Shown here piece by piece: positions 1 through 8,978 of a DNA stretch of 45,778 bases. The position numbers and the translations under genes were made by a program. Source of the DNA: DAOSCP01 sp035379625 (GTDB lineage Bacteria; Bacteroidota; Ignavibacteria; Ignavibacteriales; DAOSCP01). Position 1 is the stretch's first letter. Each line of letters begins with the position of its first letter. A model generated the notes under the pieces. The model saw only the letters and a program-made list of their open reading frames with translations. It did not search any database and was not told the DNA's origin. The stretch spans positions 1 to 45,778 of the forward strand of contig DAOSVM010000020.1 of NCBI GenBank assembly GCA_035379625.1, written 5' to 3'.

Positions 1-190
1 TAAGATTTGAAAACTTGCCGGTAAATTATAAAAAATATTTCATAAAATTTTTATTATTTGTGAAAAATATAAATGTTGTAAGTAGTTGGTAATGTGGTGG
101 TTAAGGCGATTAAATGGAATATTATTTTTAGGGCGTAAGCCCGCCCGTGCGCCGCACGGCGCACGGGCTTTAAGCTTACACCGTCTGAGC
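1..190 (+). mobile_element. Right end of a TIR/hairpin element (copy A, cut by window start)
   Basis: The GC-rich end at 131-190 stands out from AT-rich surroundings. It holds a small hairpin (GGGC-GTAA-GCCC, from 131), a perfect 11-bp stem GCCCGTGCGCC (143-153) with GGCGCACGGGC (158-168), and the tip TAAGCTTACACCGTCTGAGC ending at 190. Stem and tip match the right ends of the elements at 17873-18543 and 31256-31780. The AT-rich DNA before it resembles the interior next to the right end of the 17873 copy (a shared stretch like GAAAAATATAAATGTTGTAA, then GGTTAA). The left end lies outside the window. No coding sequence is visible in 1-254. Confidence 0.65.
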
Positions 191-254
191 TAAATATATT
201 TTCTTAAAAGATTTATTTTTTTTATATTTAAAATTTATATAATCTAGGGTTGCT

Positions 255-1232
255 ATGAATAAAAAAGTTTTAATAACAGGGGCAGCCGGTTTTATAGGCT
301 CCCATCTTGTTGAAATGATGGTTAATAATGGTTTTAAAGTAAAGGCATTTGTAAGATATAACTCGAAAAATAATTGGGGTTGGTTGGAAACTTTGTCGAT
401 TAAAAATGAAATTGAAGTTGTAACAGGTGATATTAGAGATTATGATTCTGTATTTAATGCCGTTAAAGGTTGTGATGCTGTTTTTCATTTAGCTGCACTA
501 ATTGGAATACCTTATTCTTATATTTCTCCTAAGGCTTATATTGATACAAACGTTATAGGCACTTATAATATTTTGCAAGCCGCAAGAGAATTGAGTATAG
601 AGCAAGTCCTAATTACTTCTACTTCTGAAACTTATGGCACTGCTCAATATATTCCTATCGATGAAAAACATCCATTGGTGGGGCAGTCTCCTTATTCCGC
701 ATCTAAAATTGCCGCTGATCAATTAGCTATAAGTTATTATAGATCGTTTAATTTGCCTGTGAAAATTGTGAGACCTTTTAATACTTATGGGCCGCGTCAA
801 TCTGCTAGAGCTATTATTCCTACGGTTATTACTCAAATCTTATCTGGTTATGATAAAATTAAAGTTGGAAATCTTCATCCTACACGAGATTTGACGTTTG
901 TAAAAGATACTGTTAGAGGATTTTATGAAATTTATAAATCCGATAAGCTTTTTGGCGAAGTTGCTAATATTGGTATGAATACTGAAATTTCTATTGGTGA
1001 TTTAATTGAGCTTATTATCAAAATCATTGGGAAAAATGTTGAAATAGTCACTGATAATGAAAGAATTAGGCCAGAAAAAAGTGAAGTAGAAAGGCTTTAT
1101 TGTGATAATTCTAAAATAACAAAATTGACATCTTGGCAACCTTCTTATAATTTAAAAAAAGGGCTGACTGAAACTATTCAATGGATACAAGATAATTTGA
1201 ATTTATACAAAGCGGAATTATACAATGTATAA
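255..1232 (+). CDS. legB: LegB-type nucleotide-sugar 4,6-dehydratase
   Basis: Extended short-chain dehydrogenase of 325 residues. The N-terminal Rossmann fold carries GAAGFIG at residues 9-15; the catalytic TSTSE is near 121-125 and the YxxxK pair is Y147/K151. The stretches YNSKNNWGWLETL, DEKHPLVGQSPYSASK and PFNTYGPRQSARAIIPT are typical of the LegB family, which oxidises and dehydrates GDP- or UDP-GlcNAc to the 4-keto-6-deoxy sugar, first step to legionaminic acid or bacillosamine-type sugars in the cytoplasm. It is first of three overlapping genes; its end overlaps legC by 8 bp. The ATG at 255 follows GGGTTGCT, a weak ribosome-binding site. The sugar nucleotide used (GDP or UDP) cannot be read from sequence. 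The operon starts 65 bp after the tip of a mobile-looking element. Confidence 0.87.
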   Translation: MNKKVLITGAAGFIGSHLVEMMVNNGFKVKAFVRYNSKNNWGWLETLSIKNEIEVVTGDIRDYDSVFNAVKGCDAVFHLAALIGIPYSYISPKAYIDTNVIGTYNILQAARELSIEQVLITSTSETYGTAQYIPIDEKHPLVGQSPYSASKIAADQLAISYYRSFNLPVKIVRPFNTYGPRQSARAIIPTVITQILSGYDKIKVGNLHPTRDLTFVKDTVRGFYEIYKSDKLFGEVANIGMNTEISIGDLIELIIKIIGKNVEIVTDNERIRPEKSEVERLYCDNSKITKLTSWQPSYNLKKGLTETIQWIQDNLNLYKAELYNV

Positions 1233-2394
1233 TAATGAAATAAAAGAAAAATTTACAAATTTTATAAAAAATTTGTATAGTGAATACGATTTTATTCCCC
1301 TTCATGCACCTGTATTTTTAGGTAAGGAGAAAGAGTATTTAAATAATTGTATTGAAACAACTTTTGTATCGTATGTAGGTAAATTAGTATCAGATTTTGA
1401 AGAAGCAATTAAAAAATATACTGGTGCAAAAAATGCTATTGCTGTTGTAAATGGAACTGTAGCTTTGCAAATTGCATTAAGTGCAGTAGGAGTAAAACCA
1501 GATTCAGAAGTTATAACACAAGCATTAACTTTTGTTGCCACAACTAACGCTATATCTCATAATTATGCAAAACCAATATTTTTAGATGTTGATAAAAATA
1601 ATTTGGGACTTTCGCCTGAAAATTTATTAAAGTGGCTTAAGGAAAATGCTTCATATGATATCAATTTAAAGAAAACGATTAATAAAAAATCAAAGAAAAT
1701 AATTTCTGCTGTTGTTCCTGTACATATATTTGGCCATCCATGTTATATAGATGATATTATAGAAATAGCTAATCAATTTGAAATTGCAGTTGTTGAAGAT
1801 GCTGCCGAAGCTATTGGAAGTTTTTATAAAAACAAACATGCTGGCACTTTTGCAAAAATAGGAATTCTCAGTTTTAATGGTAATAAAACTGTTACAACGG
1901 GCGGTGGGGGTATGATTCTCACAGATGATGATGATCTTGCAAAATATATTAGACATATCACAACTACCGCAAAAGTTAATCATCCATACGAATTTGTTCA
2001 CGATCAAATAGCCTATAACTTTAGGATGCCAAACATAAATGCTGCTGTTGGTTTTGCGCAAATGGAATATATCGATTTTATATTAAAAAATAAACGAGAA
2101 ACTTTTGAGTTGTATAAAAAATTTTGCTATGAAAACGATATCAATATTATAAATGAGCCGGAAAATTCTAAATCAAATTTTTGGTTAAACGCATTAATTT
2201 TGGATAATATCGTTCAAAGAAATGATTTTTTGGAATTTTCTAATTCTCAAAAAATACAAACAAGAGCAATTTGGCGTTTGATGAATATGTTGGATATGTA
2301 TAAAGATTGTCAAAGCGATAATTTACAAAATTCAGTATATTTTTACGAAAGAGTTGTTAATATCCCAAGTGGAGTACGAAATGCCAAAAACTAA
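1225..2394 (+). CDS. legC: LegC-type PLP-dependent sugar aminotransferase
   Basis: DegT/DnrJ/EryC1-family aminotransferase of 389 residues. It should convert the 4-keto group made by the preceding dehydratase to a 4-amino group, using glutamate and pyridoxal phosphate. Seen: PLHAPVFLGKEKEYL near residue 25, EDAAEAIG at 191-198, and the Schiff-base lysine K221 in SFNGNKTVTTGGGG, all matching the LegC subgroup. Length is full. It begins 8 bp before the legB stop and ends 14 bp into the acetyltransferase gene, so the three are translationally coupled. The assignment to LegC over other sugar aminotransferases rests on motif recall and on its neighbour legB. Confidence 0.87.
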   Translation: MYNNEIKEKFTNFIKNLYSEYDFIPLHAPVFLGKEKEYLNNCIETTFVSYVGKLVSDFEEAIKKYTGAKNAIAVVNGTVALQIALSAVGVKPDSEVITQALTFVATTNAISHNYAKPIFLDVDKNNLGLSPENLLKWLKENASYDINLKKTINKKSKKIISAVVPVHIFGHPCYIDDIIEIANQFEIAVVEDAAEAIGSFYKNKHAGTFAKIGILSFNGNKTVTTGGGGMILTDDDDLAKYIRHITTTAKVNHPYEFVHDQIAYNFRMPNINAAVGFAQMEYIDFILKNKRETFELYKKFCYENDINIINEPENSKSNFWLNALILDNIVQRNDFLEFSNSQKIQTRAIWRLMNMLDMYKDCQSDNLQNSVYFYERVVNIPSGVRNAKN

Positions 2395-2968
2395 AATAAT
2401 ACTTGTAGGTGGTGGTGGGCATTGTAGAGCAGTCTTAGATGTTATTTTAGCAACGGAGCAATATGAGATAGCTGGAATAATAGATATCAAAGAAAATGTT
2501 GGAAAAGAAATATTAGGTTTTAAGATTATTGGAACAGATGAAGATTTAAAAAATTTAAGGCAAGAAGTTGATAGTGCAATAATTACAATTGGGCACATAA
2601 AAGATAATAAGCTTAGAGTTGTTTTATATGATAAACTAAAAAAACTTAATTATACACTTCCGGTAATAATATCACCGTTTGCCTACGTATCGAAATTTTC
2701 ATCAATTGGTGAAGGAACAGTTATCATGCACCAGGCGTTAGTAAATGCGAATGCCAAAATAGGCGTAAATTGTATAATTAATACAAAAAGCTTGATTGAG
2801 CACGATGCAATTATAGGAAATCACTGTCACATCTCAACGGCAGCTGTAGTTAATGGTGGAGTTATGATTGGAGATCACACTTTTTTAGGCAGTAATTCTA
2901 CAACAATACAGACCAAAAAATACGATGGTTTTTTTCAAGCTGGTATGTTGCATAAAGGTGATAAATAG
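2381..2968 (+). CDS. NeuD/PglD-like sugar N- or O-acetyltransferase
   Basis: 195 residues. An N-terminal Rossmann-like domain (ILVGGGGHCRAVLDVI, residues 5-21) binds the sugar nucleotide; residues 95-180 form left-handed beta-helix hexapeptide repeats with the likely catalytic His in EHDAIIGNHCH. The family (PglD, NeuD, LegH-like) acetylates the 4-amino group of UDP- or GDP-4-amino-sugars, or sialic acids. The ATG at 2381 is preferred because GGAG sits six bases before it (2371-2374); an upstream in-frame TTG at 2354 has no such site. The operon stops here: no epimerase, synthase or CMP-transferase (LegG, LegI, LegF) follows. The next element begins 25 bp after the stop. Exact substrate is inferred from context. 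Confidence 0.8.
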   Translation: MPKTKIILVGGGGHCRAVLDVILATEQYEIAGIIDIKENVGKEILGFKIIGTDEDLKNLRQEVDSAIITIGHIKDNKLRVVLYDKLKKLNYTLPVIISPFAYVSKFSSIGEGTVIMHQALVNANAKIGVNCIINTKSLIEHDAIIGNHCHISTAAVVNGGVMIGDHTFLGSNSTTIQTKKYDGFFQAGMLHKGDK

Positions 2969-3069
2969 AATATAAAAAGTTAGATTTATTGGGCTCAGAC
3001 GGTGTAAGCTTAAGCCCCTTGCAGCATGCTGAATGCTGCAAGGGGCCAGCGGGCCGGAACGGCCCGCTG

Positions 3070-3780
3070 AAAATTCTTTCCTTCAAAAAATAGCCAATTG
3101 TGGCTCATACGACTTAAATTTCATAACTTACCAAAATAAACTGCAACAGATACTTTTAATATTGTTTTACAATTAAAAATATAAATCCACTTTACAAAAT
3201 AGATAAAAATATCTTAACATTTTATATAATAAATATTCATTCAAAATTTCCCGGAAAAGATAAATTGACCAAAATCACTAAGATGCCAATTAACGGAAAG
3301 GCAAAAAAATGGCAAAAATTACATTGAAAAACCGATATAAGTTCTTTTAACAATATGAAAAAATATAACGATATATTTTTTAAAAATTTCCGGAAAAAAT
3401 TTAAAAAAAATAAAAAAATAACGTAAAATGCGTAAAAAAAAACAAAAAATGGCAAATTTCTGGGAGAAAAATAACATTTAACCTATTGAAAAACTACCAA
3501 TTAATATTATATTTGCTGTTCGGGTCACCATTCCATTAAAACAAAGATTGAAACTTTCATATTCCCATACGCAAACATCACTTTTAGTAATATTTCGTTC
3601 ATCATTTTTAATTAAAAATTTTATTGAAAGTTATGATTATTAAATGTCGGATAAATATTTTTTCCTTTTCTATTAAAAAATTTGAAAAAAAATTGGAAAA
3701 ATCTAATTAAAGTAAGTCTTGTAATTCAGAAAAGTTAATAAAACAAAAATATCAACAAAAAATATCAACAGGAGTTGAAT
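3070..3780. other. AT-rich gene-free leader inside element D
   Basis: About 700 bp with no convincing gene on either strand. It has A-runs, two CCGGAAAA boxes (near 3250 and 3390) and the stretch TCGGGTCACC near 3520. The reverse-strand open frame in 3237-3455 is just the complement of A-runs (Phe-rich). It may hold the promoter of the gene at 3781, but no clear promoter match was found. Confidence 0.4.
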
Positions 3781-4745
3781 ATGGAAAACAAAGAAAAAAA
3801 ATTAGCCTAAATGAAGAAAATGAAAAATTTACAAACAATGAATTAGTACCAGATGATTTCACCGATTACTATTATTTTAATGAAGATGTAATAAGGGATA
3901 TACTCGGAGAAGAAAGATATAATAAACTTAACGAACGTAGAAAAGACAAAACAAAAGAACCTGTTTTAGTTACATTGGAAGAATACGAACATTTGACAGA
4001 TCTGGGAGCAGAAGCAGATAATTTTGTTGTAGATGATAGTATGTTCATAGATATTGAACGGTCAATGTATCAAACCATTCTCGGAGAAGAAAGATATAAT
4101 AAACTTCTAGAGATATGGAAGAAAAAAAGCGAAAATACAGAAGTAGCTATAGATTTTCTTGTTGATGATTCCAATAAAGAATCTATAATTAAAGATTTAC
4201 TTGGTCAAGAAAGTTATAATAAATTAAAAGAAATAAAGAAGAAAAAAATCAAATATGAAAACAGAATAGAAGTAGAACTCGATGAATATTTAAAATTAGC
4301 AGAACTGGGCTTAAATGTTGATTATTTAATAGTAAATTCTGTTGTAGAAGATAGTATTGCTAGAGGCATGCTCGGTGAAGAAAGATTTAATAAACTAGAC
4401 GAAAAAATACAGAAAAGAATTAAAGAGAGTAATAGTGTACTAGTAACAACTGAAGAGTTTAATAAATTGACAGAGCTCGGCTTAGACTCTAATGATTTTA
4501 TAGTATTTGATTACTCTGATGAAGCTATTAAGAATTTATCTGGTGACGAAAAATATAACAAAATAAAAGAAATTTGGATGAATAACAACCAAAAAGAAGA
4601 AAGAATATTAGTTACTCCTGAAGAATACGAGCATTTGGTAAGTCTTGGTTTTGATGCACAAGATTTTACAGTAGATTTTAATAAGTATCCAGATTTCGTC
4701 CCTTATGAAAAAAGAGAAAAGTTTGAAATAAAAATAATAGAATAA
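3781..4745 (+). CDS. Internally repetitive protein of unknown function, frameshifted near its start
   Basis: Not a family I recognise. The ATG at 3781 has a strong ribosome-binding site (CAGGAG, 3769-3774), but its frame stops at 3808. The long frame is open from before 3783 to 4745 and joins the ATG if one base is added to the run of eight A at 3794-3801; the whole protein would be about 321 residues. Without the shift the only start in the long frame is a TTG at 3975. The protein is charged, without signal peptide or membrane segment, and built from about five copies of a 45-60-residue unit: VTxEEYEHLTxLGxxAxDFxVDD followed by ILGEERYNKLxEIxKKK. Two units share 27 identical bases (3903-3929 and 4080-4106). 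It lies alone inside a mobile-looking element. Either the gene is broken, or it is expressed by slippage at A8, or the base count is wrong. Confidence 0.6.
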
Positions 4746-4800
4746 GAATGATAATTAGTTAATATGCTCGCTTTTATTGACAAAAATTTTTTTAATTGTC

Positions 4801-4819
4801 GGGAGCATTTATTGCTCCC
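4801..4819 (+). terminator. Possible weak terminator after the repetitive-protein gene
   Basis: A 7-bp stem, GGGAGCA with TGCTCCC, around a TTTAT loop, about 55 bp after the stop at 4745. The bases that follow (TTCTATCG) are only partly T-rich, so termination is uncertain. Confidence 0.3.
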
Positions 4820-5061
4820 TTCTATCGTAAAATCAAATTATATACTTCAATTAAAATATTACTATTAGCAATGTTTCTTTTGTTCATATTTCACATTTAA
4901 ATCGTAAGCGCTATATTAAAAAAATCCATAACAACAAAACAGATAATATTCATTCCTCACTATTCATTGTTCCTTTTTTATTATTAATTGTTCATTATTC
5001 ATAGTTAACTGTCAATGATTATCATGCTTACACTGTCCGAGCTAATGAGAAAAATTTTTTA

Positions 5062-5096
5062 AAATAAAAAAAGCAAGGTTGCTAGTGCTCCCTTGC
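5062..5096 (-). terminator. Terminator of the carboxyltransferase gene
   Basis: On the minus strand GCAAGG (5091-5096) pairs with CCTTGC (5073-5078) and is followed by a T-run. It lies about 30 bp after the stop of the minus-strand gene at 5127. Confidence 0.6.
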
Positions 5097-5126
5097 CTTA
5101 ATATATTAAACGCAACAAAAAATTAA

Positions 5127-6833
5127 TTACCATCCTGTCCATAATCCTTGTTGTAAGATTTTCTCTTTTTCTTCTTTCGAAAGTTGTTTATATCTTTCTT
5201 TTTCTTCTTGTAATTTACGCAATCTTTCTTCGTATTGTTGATTTAAATATTCATCATATTCTTTTTCGCGTCTTGAACGTAAGAATTTTTCGGCAACTTG
5301 TGGTAATAACTCCATTAATAATCTTTCACGTTCATTTTGAATTAATTTAACATTGCCATATTCAGGTAAAACAGGATTTGGTTGTTCTTCATAATCATCG
5401 ACATTATAAGGAATTTCTTCTCTTGTACCACAGATTTTTTCACGGAAAGCAGGATCTACCGGCCAAGGAGTTTTTCCATATTTACCTTGTACTAAATCAC
5501 GATATTGAGCATTAACATTGGTATACCAAGGTAAACCTTTGTTTTCATCCATAACGCACATAACAGCTTGAACACCTACAATTTGGCTTGTAGGAGTAAC
5601 AAGTGGGATTAATCCGGCATCAAATCTAACTAGAGGTACACATTCGAGCACTCTGTGCAATAAGTGTTCTTGTTTAAATTGTTTTAACTGAGCAACCATG
5701 TTAGTGTACATACCGCCAGGGATTTCAGCATCTCTTACTGCTTCATCAGGAGGTGGGAAGCCGAAATAATCTTCAATTTGTTGAGAATAAATTAGTAAAT
5801 GTTCAATATCATCTTTTTGAGCAGCTTCAATTGCTTTATCAAATAATTTATCAATTACAGCAGGCATTTTATCTTTTCTAAAATCAAACTGCATAGGAAG
5901 TTTTCTAATTGTATCATATTCTTTCAATTCTTCTCTTAGTTCTGTAAGAAGTTCATTAATTTTATATGTTACATCAATATTGACATCGATTTCAATACCT
6001 AATCTACGACAAACTTCCCAAACAAATTCAAATGCGGGGTGAGATGGACCGCCAGCCCAGTTCCAGAGAACAGTATCAACAACATCAACACCATTTACGA
6101 TGGAAACAATAGCAGATGCTAAACCATAACCTGGAGTTGAGTGAGTATGTAAATCTACAGGAATTTTTAATGCTTTCTTTAATCCTCTTACTAAATCCAT
6201 TGCTCTTTTCGGGTGCATGATTCCAGCCATATCTTTAATTGTTATCATATCAGCGCCCAATTTTTCCATCTCTAAAGCTTTGTTTACAAAGTAATCTGTA
6301 TTAAATAAATTTTCTGGCAATTCTTTACCTGTAAGTAAAGCTTCATTCCTTTGGTGAGGTGTAAATTTAGGATCAACAGTATAACAAATTGCGCAATCGG
6401 CCATTATGCCATATTTTTTTGCAAAAACAACATTAGATTTAATATTATCAATATCATTTAAAGCATCAAAAATTCTCATTATACCTAATCCTGCTTCAGC
6501 TGCACATTTATAAAAACCTTCAATAACAGTATCTGGGTAAGGTTTATAACCAAATAAATTTCTACCTCTTGATAAAGCTGTTAAATAGCTTTTATCTTGT
6601 ATAATTTTATGGATAGATTCCAATCTTTCCCACGGATCTTCATTTAAATATCTCATGATAGAATCTGGTACTGCACCGCCCCAAACTTCCATTGCCCAAA
6701 AGTTTGCTTCCTTGTACAAATCAATTACTTTATTTACTTGGGCTTGAGACATTCTAGTGGCAAATTGAGATTGCTGACCGTCCCGTAATGTAAGGTCACG
6801 AATTTTTAGGACTCTTTTTTCTTTTTTTGACAT
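5127..6833 (-). CDS. Biotin-dependent carboxyltransferase subunit (PycB/OadA/5S type)
   Basis: A TIM-barrel carboxyltransferase of 568 residues that would move a carboxyl group between biotin and pyruvate/oxaloacetate. Seen: RDGQQS at 17-22 with the metal-binding Asp18, the carboxylated-lysine candidate K200 in ITIKDMAG, and the metal-binding HTH (229-231) in DLHTHST. A conserved post-barrel domain follows. The C-terminus (about 505-568) is a Glu/Arg/Lys-rich helix and has no biotinyl domain (no MKM motif), so a separate biotin carrier is needed. It could be pyruvate carboxylase subunit B, oxaloacetate decarboxylase alpha or transcarboxylase 5S; sequence alone does not decide. It is a single-gene unit, with AAGGGA before the ATG and its own terminator. 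Confidence 0.87.
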   Translation of the reverse strand: MSKKEKRVLKIRDLTLRDGQQSQFATRMSQAQVNKVIDLYKEANFWAMEVWGGAVPDSIMRYLNEDPWERLESIHKIIQDKSYLTALSRGRNLFGYKPYPDTVIEGFYKCAAEAGLGIMRIFDALNDIDNIKSNVVFAKKYGIMADCAICYTVDPKFTPHQRNEALLTGKELPENLFNTDYFVNKALEMEKLGADMITIKDMAGIMHPKRAMDLVRGLKKALKIPVDLHTHSTPGYGLASAIVSIVNGVDVVDTVLWNWAGGPSHPAFEFVWEVCRRLGIEIDVNIDVTYKINELLTELREELKEYDTIRKLPMQFDFRKDKMPAVIDKLFDKAIEAAQKDDIEHLLIYSQQIEDYFGFPPPDEAVRDAEIPGGMYTNMVAQLKQFKQEHLLHRVLECVPLVRFDAGLIPLVTPTSQIVGVQAVMCVMDENKGLPWYTNVNAQYRDLVQGKYGKTPWPVDPAFREKICGTREEIPYNVDDYEEQPNPVLPEYGNVKLIQNERERLLMELLPQVAEKFLRSRREKEYDEYLNQQYEERLRKLQEEKERYKQLSKEEKEKILQQGLWTGW

Positions 6834-6999
6834 AACATATCCCTTGTTTTATTAACTACTAAGAGATACAAAATTAAAAAGTTTTTTTTGAAAAAAAAAA
6901 TTAATAAAAAAAAGATTTTTTTAGATTAACAACAAATTTTTAGCTCAACTTTTAAAAATAAAATTTTATTATTAAATTACACTTTAAAAATAAATTAAT

Positions 7000-8292
7000 A
7001 TGAAAATCAAATTTCTTATATATTTTATAGTTTTGTTAGCAGTACCAATTTTTGCAAACCAAGAAAATTTTTATAGAGTAGACTCTATAGCTGTAATAGG
7101 GAATAATCATACCAAAGATTTCGTTATTTTAAGAGAACTTACCTTTAGACCCGGTGATTATATCAACGATTCTATTCTTATATTTAATAGGGAAAGAGTT
7201 TTTAGTTTAGGTATATTTACTAAAGTTAAACTTATTCCAATAACTATAGATAGTTTAAATGTTATTCATATAATTGTTGATGAAGCATGGTACTATTGGA
7301 TAGAACCTTTTGCTAAAAAAAATAAAACTTCTGATAAATATAGTTATGGTTCAAAACTTAAGTTAAACAATTTTAGAGGCTGCAACGAATACCTAAATGT
7401 ATTAGCTTACTTAGGATATGATTCAGGCTTGCAGTTAATATATTACACGCCTTACTTTTTATCGAACCGAAAATATGGATTATATTTGAAATTTAACGAT
7501 CTTGTAACTACAAATTTAAGTAATGAATATAAAAAATTAAATAACAACGAAAATTTTAAATATAATGCATTTTCTATTGGAAGTTATATAAGTTATAGAA
7601 CAGATATATATCATTCTTTTTTATTTGGCGCGTTCTATTACGATAATCATGTACTTAGTAAACTTAATACTAATCAAATAAAAAAACAATATAATATTTA
7701 TAATCAATATATCGCTTATGCTTATGATACCAGAGATTTGGTACAAATACCACAATCTGGAGTCTATACAAGATTTTCTTTTGAAAATAATATTACCTCT
7801 CAAGGTGATGATTATTTCGTGGTAAAATCAGATTTCAGAAAATATGGACCAATTATAGAAAACTTAAGCTACAAAATAAGAACATCTGCTGCAATACTCC
7901 GAGGGAAAAATATACCTTTTTTTGATAGGTTATTTATTGGAACTTATGAGAGAATACGTGGATATACAAATAGTATTTTAGAAGGGTATAATCTTTTAAT
8001 GCTACAAGGTGAAATTCGTTATCCTTTGCATGATGTCACATATTTAGATTTGAATTTTACTATTTTACCGAAATCTTTAGGGCGCTACAGATTTCAAACT
8101 TTTTTACAGTTTTTTATTGACTATGGTAAAACTACTTTTCATATGAAAGATATGTTGCAAACTCCAGCACAATATGGATTTGGTGCCAGTTTAAATTTCA
8201 TATTTTTACCATACAAAGCTATTAGATTTGAATATGCAATGAATAAATATAACAAAGGAGAATTTATAATTGAAGGAGATTTTTCTTTCTGA
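7000..8292 (+). CDS. Omp85-family outer-membrane barrel protein (BamA/TamA-like)
   Basis: 430 residues with a signal peptide (residues 1-19, cut after IFA), one POTRA-like domain at about 23-100 (VDSIAVIGNNHTKDFVILREL, then FSLGIFTKVKL) and a C-terminal beta-barrel. The barrel shows the Omp85 features RGKNIPFFDRLFIGTYERIRGY and LLMLQGEIRYPL and ends in Phe. Members insert or export proteins or lipids at the outer membrane; canonical BamA has five POTRA domains, so this is a short relative of unknown substrate. The start ATG follows an AT-rich divergent region shared with the carboxyltransferase gene. The last 23 bp overlap rsmE. Confidence 0.75.
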   Translation: MKIKFLIYFIVLLAVPIFANQENFYRVDSIAVIGNNHTKDFVILRELTFRPGDYINDSILIFNRERVFSLGIFTKVKLIPITIDSLNVIHIIVDEAWYYWIEPFAKKNKTSDKYSYGSKLKLNNFRGCNEYLNVLAYLGYDSGLQLIYYTPYFLSNRKYGLYLKFNDLVTTNLSNEYKKLNNNENFKYNAFSIGSYISYRTDIYHSFLFGAFYYDNHVLSKLNTNQIKKQYNIYNQYIAYAYDTRDLVQIPQSGVYTRFSFENNITSQGDDYFVVKSDFRKYGPIIENLSYKIRTSAAILRGKNIPFFDRLFIGTYERIRGYTNSILEGYNLLMLQGEIRYPLHDVTYLDLNFTILPKSLGRYRFQTFLQFFIDYGKTTFHMKDMLQTPAQYGFGASLNFIFLPYKAIRFEYAMNKYNKGEFIIEGDFSF

Positions 8293-8977
8293 TGTTGAAC
8301 TTTATTTTTCAGATAAATTTGAGAACAATTCTATAATTATTGATGATTTAAATGAGATTAAACATATAACAAAAGTTATGCGCCATAATATTGGTGACAT
8401 TTTATTTATAACTGATGGAAATGGCAATATATATAAAACTTCCCTAAAAAAAGTTAGTAAAGACAATATTTTATTTGAAATTCTCGATAAATATCAATAT
8501 AATAATAAACTAAGTAATATATTTTTTTGTATACCAATTCTTAGAAATCCTGATAGATTTGAATTTGCATTGGAAAAATGTGTTGAACTTGGTATAACAA
8601 ATTTTATTATTTATCAGGCAAAAAGAAGTATTAAAAATTCAGTTAATATTAACAGAATAAATAAAATATTATTATCGGCACTAAAACAGTCTTTACAAGC
8701 TTATTTGCCAAAATGTACTTTTATTGAAACTTTAAGTAATTTAAAGAGTAATTTAAAAGATAAATATATATTTTTAGATCAAAATACAGAAAATAAATTA
8801 TACAATATTGTAATTGATAAGAGTTGTAATTATTATTTTATTTTTGGTCCTGAAGGAGGACTAACAACCGAAGAATTGAATTTATTTAAAAATCATAATC
8901 TCTATTCGTTAACAAATAATAGATTGAGAAGTGAAACAGCAATTATTTCGGCTGCTTCAATAATTAGTGGGAAATAG
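8270..8977 (+). CDS. rsmE: 16S rRNA m3U1498 methyltransferase RsmE
   Basis: SPOUT-class methyltransferase, 235 residues, that methylates N3 of U1498 in 16S rRNA using S-adenosylmethionine. An N-terminal PUA-like domain contains HITKVMRHNIGD (32-43); the knotted C-terminal domain has FGPEGG (192-197) and LRSETA (219-224), the cofactor-binding loops. The start is a TTG at 8270 inside the preceding gene, with AAAGGAG about ten bases before it; no in-frame ATG near the start would leave the N-terminus complete. It is followed after one base by the next gene's ATG. Confidence 0.9.
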   Translation: MKEIFLSDVELYFSDKFENNSIIIDDLNEIKHITKVMRHNIGDILFITDGNGNIYKTSLKKVSKDNILFEILDKYQYNNKLSNIFFCIPILRNPDRFEFALEKCVELGITNFIIYQAKRSIKNSVNINRINKILLSALKQSLQAYLPKCTFIETLSNLKSNLKDKYIFLDQNTENKLYNIVIDKSCNYYFIFGPEGGLTTEELNLFKNHNLYSLTNNRLRSETAIISAASIISGK

Positions 8978-8978
8978 T

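Larger units (their letters stand above)
2993..5042 (+). mobile_element. TIR/hairpin element with a cargo gene (copy D)
   Basis: The left end has the tip GCTCAGACGGTGTAAGCTTA (2993-3012), a 14-bp stem starting GCCCCTTGCAGC (3014-3046) and a second hairpin with AGCGGGCCG arms and a GAA loop (3048-3068). The latter is identical to those in the 17873 and 31256 copies. A matching but decayed right tip, TGCTTACACTGTCCGAGC, ends at 5042; it has 19 of 21 bases in common with the right tip at 18543 over the aligned stretch, but the GC-rich right hairpin is missing. Between the ends lie an AT-rich leader and the repetitive-protein gene at 3781-4745. No transposase gene is seen. The left boundary is firm; the right one is probable. 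The alternative is a solo left end next to an unrelated gene. Confidence 0.55.

Noticed and set aside
2898..3086. Minus-strand open frame over the left end of the 2993 element
   Set aside because: It reads through the hairpin arms and the end of the acetyltransferase gene and has no ribosome-binding site.
3237..3455. Minus-strand open frame of 72 codons, Phe-rich
   Set aside because: It is the complement of A-runs and has the composition of noncoding AT-rich DNA.
3535..3554. ATTAAAACAAAGATTGAAAC resembles the 3' end of a CRISPR repeat
   Set aside because: It occurs once; no second copy at a spacer-like distance and no cas gene in the window.
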